Positions 60,438 through 64,000 of a stretch of 64,000 nt of DNA are shown piece after piece. Origin of the DNA: Niastella sp. (GTDB lineage Bacteria; Bacteroidota; Bacteroidia; Chitinophagales; Chitinophagaceae); contig JAGIBF010000046.1 of NCBI GenBank assembly GCA_017744515.1, positions 1-64,000 on the forward strand, given 5' to 3'. Below the pieces are notes generated by a model. It was not told where the DNA came from. It did not search any database and worked only from the letters and a program-made list of their open reading frames with translations. How positions within the stretch are numbered: position 1 is the first letter of the stretch; each line of letters opens with the position of its first letter. A program made the translations under genes and the position numbers.

Positions 60438-60525
60438 GCAGTGAGTAGTCGGTAGTGAGCAGTAAAGCACTGAAAAGTAGCTGCTTGTAGATTTTTTGCT
60501 CACAACTCACCACTGACAACTCACA
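60434..60525. repeat. Inverted GTGAG-type word repeat
   Basis: The left arm (GAGCAGTGAGTAGTCGGTAG and flanks) and the right arm (CTCACAACTCACCACTGACA and flanks) are imperfect inverted copies, separated by 35-40 bases. They could form a large hairpin at the end of the transcript of the fused kinase. Confidence 0.7.
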
Positions 60526-60578
60526 AATGCAACCATTTGTAGCTTTACGTGTTTATTAAGAGAATCAGTGAGTTAAAC

Positions 60579-61478
60579 ATGTATTACCTCGTCTACATTC
60601 CGTTATACCTGATGTCCCTGCTGCCATTGCGGGTACTATACCTGCTGTCTGATTTTCTGGCAGCCCTTACCTGGCATGTCATCGGCTACCGGAAAAAAGT
60701 AGTACTGGATAATTTACGGATAGCCTTTCCCGAAAAAACAGAACAGGAACGCAGGACTATAGGCAAAAAGTTTTACCGGAATTTTGTAGATAATTTTATA
60801 GAAACTATTAAGCTGCTTTCCGCAAGCCGTAAATTCATTACTAACCACTTTGTATTAGACAGCGATCCCTTCAAGCCCTTCTTCGAAGCAGGCCGCAAAT
60901 GCCAGCTTCACCTCGGACATAATTTCAACTGGGAAATCGCCAATGTTGTCATGCCCTTTTATACATCCTACTCTTTTATAGTGGTGTACATGCCCATTAA
61001 GAACAAAGCGATGGATAGGCTATTCATGCACCTGCGCACACGCACAGGATCCATCATGCTGCCCGCAACAGACATGCGCAATGCAATAGTTCCTTATCGT
61101 AATACACAATACATGCTGGCGCTGGTTGCCGATCAGGCGCCATCCGATCCGGCCAGAGCTTATTGGCTCAACTTCCTGGGCAGGCCCACAGCCTTTGTAC
61201 GTGGTCCCGAAAGCGGTGCACGCGTGGGAAACATACCAGTAGTTTTTGTACAGATATATAAAGTGAAACGCGGCTACTACCGCGCCTACCTCGAAATAGG
61301 TGCCGAAAACCCACACGAGCTGCCAGAAGGCGAACTCACCCGCCGTTATATTACCTTCCTTGAAAAAGCCATCCGCCAGCACCCCGACATGTGGCTGTGG
61401 AGCCATAGAAGATGGAAGCATAACTGGAAGGAAGAGTATGCAAAAATGTGGATCGGCGAAGATAAAGCGACAGCATAA
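60579..61478 (+). CDS. Lipid A biosynthesis acyltransferase (LpxL/HtrB-like)
   Basis: The track begins with GTG at 60549; the ATG at 60579 (MYYLVYIPLYLMSLLPLRVL) gives the usual membrane-anchored start. The acyltransferase motif is LHLGHNFNWEIANVV (H-x4-E, standing in for HX4D/E), followed by MPIKNKAMDRLF, ALVADQAPSDPARAYWLNFLG and WLWSHRRWK, all typical of the LpxL/LpxM family. It transfers secondary acyl chains to lipid A. About 300 residues, normal. Confidence 0.9.
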   Translation: MYYLVYIPLYLMSLLPLRVLYLLSDFLAALTWHVIGYRKKVVLDNLRIAFPEKTEQERRTIGKKFYRNFVDNFIETIKLLSASRKFITNHFVLDSDPFKPFFEAGRKCQLHLGHNFNWEIANVVMPFYTSYSFIVVYMPIKNKAMDRLFMHLRTRTGSIMLPATDMRNAIVPYRNTQYMLALVADQAPSDPARAYWLNFLGRPTAFVRGPESGARVGNIPVVFVQIYKVKRGYYRAYLEIGAENPHELPEGELTRRYITFLEKAIRQHPDMWLWSHRRWKHNWKEEYAKMWIGEDKATA

Positions 61479-61654
61479 TTTACCCGCCATAACAACTCCA
61501 TTAACAATATAACAGTGCGTCTTTCAGCCTATTATGAGCAAGGTGTTTTCCTCGTATTTCCAACAAGAAAACACGGTATTTATATGACATAGGTCAAACC
61601 ACGAGCCCAATTCAGTAAATTACACTACACATCTTTCGTATCAAATGAAAAGAA

Positions 61655-62308
61655 ATGGGGATCATACATGAACATGAGATAATTAAAACGAAACTTGAAA
61701 TACAGGAGCAGGCACTGAAAAATACCGTACAGGAAATACATGATAATATCGGCCAGATACTAAGCCTGGCAAAATTACATTTAGGTACCCTCGATTTTTC
61801 AAAGCCTGAAGAAGTAGCTCAAAAAACGTTAAACAGCAACCAACTGATAGGCAAAGCGATTAAAGATTTGCGCAAACTGGCAAAACACCTCGACGCCAAC
61901 TACATCTGCCAGGGAGGGCTACTGAAATCAATTGGCTATGAGCTTGGTCTTATGCCCAGAGACAGGGCAGCGGACCCGCTATTGACTATAAAAGGCAAAA
62001 TAGCAGCATTGCGCAAAGAAGAAGAACTAATGCTGTTCCGCATCGTACAGGAAAGCGTTCAGTACTTTCTCGACAATAGCAGTACATCACGGATTTCACT
62101 GCAGATCGATTGCCAGGAAGAAACGATAGAAATCGATATACACAATAGGGAAATACAAAAGAATGAAGAACACACAGATAATATACCCGACAAATACATA
62201 TCCATGATCCATAGCCGGTCGGTCATGATTGGCGCCCGGCTGAAGGTAAGCAACACGCAAAAAAACGAAACTACAATAAACATTACCTTTCCATATACAA
62301 ACCACTAA
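61655..62308 (+). CDS. Histidine kinase-like protein with degenerate ATPase domain
   Basis: The 217-residue soluble protein has a HisKA_3-type H-box (VQEIHDNIGQILSLAKLHL) but a poor ATPase domain. The N-box (FRIVQESVQYFLDNSS) lacks the expected asparagine followed by a His or Lys, and no DxGxG or GxGLxN motif is seen; the C terminus resembles the last strands (KVSNTQKNETTINITFPY). It may be a phosphate-transfer or inhibitory partner rather than an active kinase. It precedes a NarL-type regulator by seven bases. Confidence 0.8.
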   Translation: MGIIHEHEIIKTKLEIQEQALKNTVQEIHDNIGQILSLAKLHLGTLDFSKPEEVAQKTLNSNQLIGKAIKDLRKLAKHLDANYICQGGLLKSIGYELGLMPRDRAADPLLTIKGKIAALRKEEELMLFRIVQESVQYFLDNSSTSRISLQIDCQEETIEIDIHNREIQKNEEHTDNIPDKYISMIHSRSVMIGARLKVSNTQKNETTINITFPYTNH

Positions 62309-62315
62309 ACTAACT

Positions 62316-62981
62316 ATGATAAAAGTCAAAACAACCCGCGTAGCACTTATCGACGACCATGTACTATTGCGCAATGGGTTGGCCAGCATGGTAAAAAACT
62401 TCGATGGATATACAGTACTGCTGGAAGCCAACAACGGTAAGCACTTCATTGAGCAACTCAAAACCAATTCAGCACCCGACCTGGTATTGATGGACATCAA
62501 TATGCCCGACATGGATGGCTTTGAAACCACCCTGTGGTTGAAACAAAACCATCCAGACGTACGGGTACTGGCCCTTTCTATGTACGACAATGAACAATCC
62601 ATCATTCGTATGTTGAAAAATGGCGCAAGAGGATATATATTGAAAGAAACAGAACCCAAAGAATTCAAGTGTGCGCTGGACTCGGTAATAGACAAAGGCT
62701 ATTACTATTCCGAAATGGTGACCGGCAAAATGATCCATGCACTCAACAACCTCGAAGGCGACAACAACAGCATTAAACCCCTGATCTCATTAAACGACCG
62801 GGAAATAGAATTTCTGAAACTGGCCTGCACAGAACTCACCTACCGGGAAATAGCCGATAAAATGCACCTGAGCCCGCGCACCATCGATGGCTACCGGGAT
62901 GCGCTGTTCGAAAAACTAAGCGCCAAAACAAGAGTAGGATTGGTGGTCTATGCAATACGCAACGGGATATTCCAGATCTAA
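62316..62981 (+). CDS. NarL/FixJ-type response regulator
   Basis: This 221-residue regulator has a receiver domain (VALIDDHVLLRNGL, phospho-acceptor in LVLMDINMPDMDG, Lys in GYILKETEP) and a LuxR helix-turn-helix (NDREIEFLKLACTELTYREI, SPRTIDGYRDAL). The degenerate kinase-like protein upstream and the Y_Y_Y kinase encoded convergently, overlapping by four bases, are candidate partners. The target is unknown. Confidence 0.92.
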   Translation: MIKVKTTRVALIDDHVLLRNGLASMVKNFDGYTVLLEANNGKHFIEQLKTNSAPDLVLMDINMPDMDGFETTLWLKQNHPDVRVLALSMYDNEQSIIRMLKNGARGYILKETEPKEFKCALDSVIDKGYYYSEMVTGKMIHALNNLEGDNNSIKPLISLNDREIEFLKLACTELTYREIADKMHLSPRTIDGYRDALFEKLSAKTRVGLVVYAIRNGIFQI

Positions 62982-64000
62982 GATTTGGATAAGACAATCA
63001 GCGTTCCCTTACCGGGGGCAGTGTTGATCACGATACTGTACCTGATCTGTTGAGCCCTGAATTGCAGGTTGTTTAATCCGTTCCCACGTTGTACAGACGC
63101 CAGATCGAAACCAACCCCGTTATCCTGGATAGCAATACAGCATTTATCGTGTGAAGACTTATAGATACGGAGTTGCAGCGTTGAAGCGCTGGAATATTTT
63201 ATACTATTATTAAGCGCCTCTTTGATAATGAGGTAGAGGTTACGCTTTTCTTCTTTTCGCAACATTCTATCAGCAAGTGTGGCATCTACAGATTTTTCAA
63301 AAACAATATGCTGAGCAGTAGCCAGCGGATTAATAAAAAGCTCGATCCGGCCCACCAGGTGATCAACCGTATCCTGCTTGTCATCCAGCACCCACACCAT
63401 ATCACGCACACCCACAATAGCGCCTTGCACTCCTTCTTTCAACTGTTCCAGATAGGATATATTATTCTCAGGCTTCATAATGGCAAGATTGGTAAACACC
63501 TTTACACTATTGAGCGTGCTCCCAATATCATCATGCAGATCACTGGCAATACGCTGACGTATCTGCTGCTCCTTTCTGATTTGCGATAACCGTAAACGAT
63601 AAAGACCATACAATATGCCCATCAACAGTAAAGCTACCATAGACCTGAACCACCACGTTTGGTACCACTTGGGAAGAAAAATGAGCGTAAGTACAATAGG
63701 CCGCGACTTATCCATGTTCTCATTATAAGCCACGATTTCTATATCGTAAGTGCCGGGATACAAACCTATCAGATCAACGAAAGTCTTATTCTTCACATCG
63801 ATCCAGCCAGATTCTATATTTTTTATACGATACCTAAAAGACAATTTTTCCGGTCCGGAGAGATACAACCCTGTAAAATGAATAGACACCTGAACAACAT
63901 CATTGGGAACCTCTAAAGATCTTAGAAAAAGGTTAGTCGTGTCCAACACAACCCCATCACTTCTTTTAAGCCTGATGCCATTAAAATAACAAACAGGCAC
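62978..64000 (-). CDS. Y_Y_Y-type sensor histidine kinase, C-terminal part
   Basis: The frame is open to the right edge, so the N terminus is missing. About 340 residues are visible: a Y_Y_Y beta domain (GPEKLSFRYRIKNIESGWIDVKN, YPGTYDIEIVAYNEN), a membrane helix (WFRSMVALLLMGILYGLYRL), HisKA_3 (RIASDLHDDIGSTLNSVKV) and HATPase with good motifs (IIKEALNNSIKYSSA, DNGVGFD, GNGLNNLQFRAQQI, GKGTLIVL). Such proteins usually have an upstream beta-propeller ligand domain. It converges on the NarL-type regulator with a four-base overlap, so it could phosphorylate that regulator. Confidence 0.9.
   Translation of the reverse strand: MPVCYFNGIRLKRSDGVVLDTTNLFLRSLEVPNDVVQVSIHFTGLYLSGPEKLSFRYRIKNIESGWIDVKNKTFVDLIGLYPGTYDIEIVAYNENMDKSRPIVLTLIFLPKWYQTWWFRSMVALLLMGILYGLYRLRLSQIRKEQQIRQRIASDLHDDIGSTLNSVKVFTNLAIMKPENNISYLEQLKEGVQGAIVGVRDMVWVLDDKQDTVDHLVGRIELFINPLATAQHIVFEKSVDATLADRMLRKEEKRNLYLIIKEALNNSIKYSSASTLQLRIYKSSHDKCCIAIQDNGVGFDLASVQRGNGLNNLQFRAQQIRYSIVINTAPGKGTLIVLSKS

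Overview
The window looks like a chromosome segment of a Bacteroidota member, most likely a Chitinophagaceae relative. This rests on carboxypeptidase-regulatory-domain TonB receptors, the long form of IspG, an IcmF-type fused acyl-CoA mutase, BatB/BatC-like genes, frequent TTG starts without strong Shine-Dalgarno sites, and TAnnTTTG-like promoter boxes. The species call is inference. I saw no transposase, integrase, phage structural gene or CRISPR array.

The outstanding region is 2195-8628, all read on the minus strand. In transcription order it holds a candidate promoter, three very small ORFs separated by two intrinsic terminators, a Ro60/TROVE protein gene, a DinB-like four-helix protein gene, a 1-kb RNA array, an AAA ATPase gene and the RNA ligase gene rtcB. 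The array contains eight compact tRNAs (Pro-TGG, Met-CAT, Ile-TAT, Lys-TTT, Gln-TTG, His-GTG, Arg-ACG, Asn-GTT). Between them lie three RNAs with a shared 5' motif and long closing stems. Two of these carry a circularly permuted tRNA module whose acceptor stem is closed by a short loop, which is the architecture expected of YrlA-type bacterial Y RNAs, the partners of Ro60. The third has the stem but no tRNA module. The unit looks like an RNA surveillance and repair island that also encodes a private tRNA set.

Left of it (1-2194) are a partial acyltransferase, a small membrane protein and a metallophosphoesterase. From 8.7 to 14.4 kb come a membrane protein/histidine kinase/NarL-type regulator unit, a lipoprotein, a PA0069-type radical SAM protein and two tandem 2H phosphoesterase-like paralogues. 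At 14.4-16.3 kb a palindromic operator precedes umuD-like and umuC genes; the UmuD-like protein has lost its Ser-Lys dyad. From 16.3 to 33.8 kb there are mainly housekeeping genes: DUF72, an ECF sigma unit, dGTPase, an amidase, a DEAD helicase, a TonB-family barrel, LpxD, DJ-1/PfpI, KTSC, an M23 peptidase, a Nei-type glycosylase, a second DinB-like protein and IcmF.

From 33.9 to 47 kb lie a metal hydrolase, a GH65-like enzyme, a four-gene cluster (two vanadium-haloperoxidase/PAP2-type proteins, an outer-membrane MetA-like protein and a TonB receptor), a trehalase and a divergent class D beta-lactamase. From 47 to 64 kb come BatB/BatC-like genes, ispG, a WYL regulator with a GyrI-like partner, a VOC lipoprotein, galK/galM, nadB, a MurU-like transferase with an AmgK-RapZ fusion, an LpxL-type acyltransferase, and a degenerate kinase plus NarL-type regulator meeting a Y_Y_Y sensor kinase that runs off the right edge.
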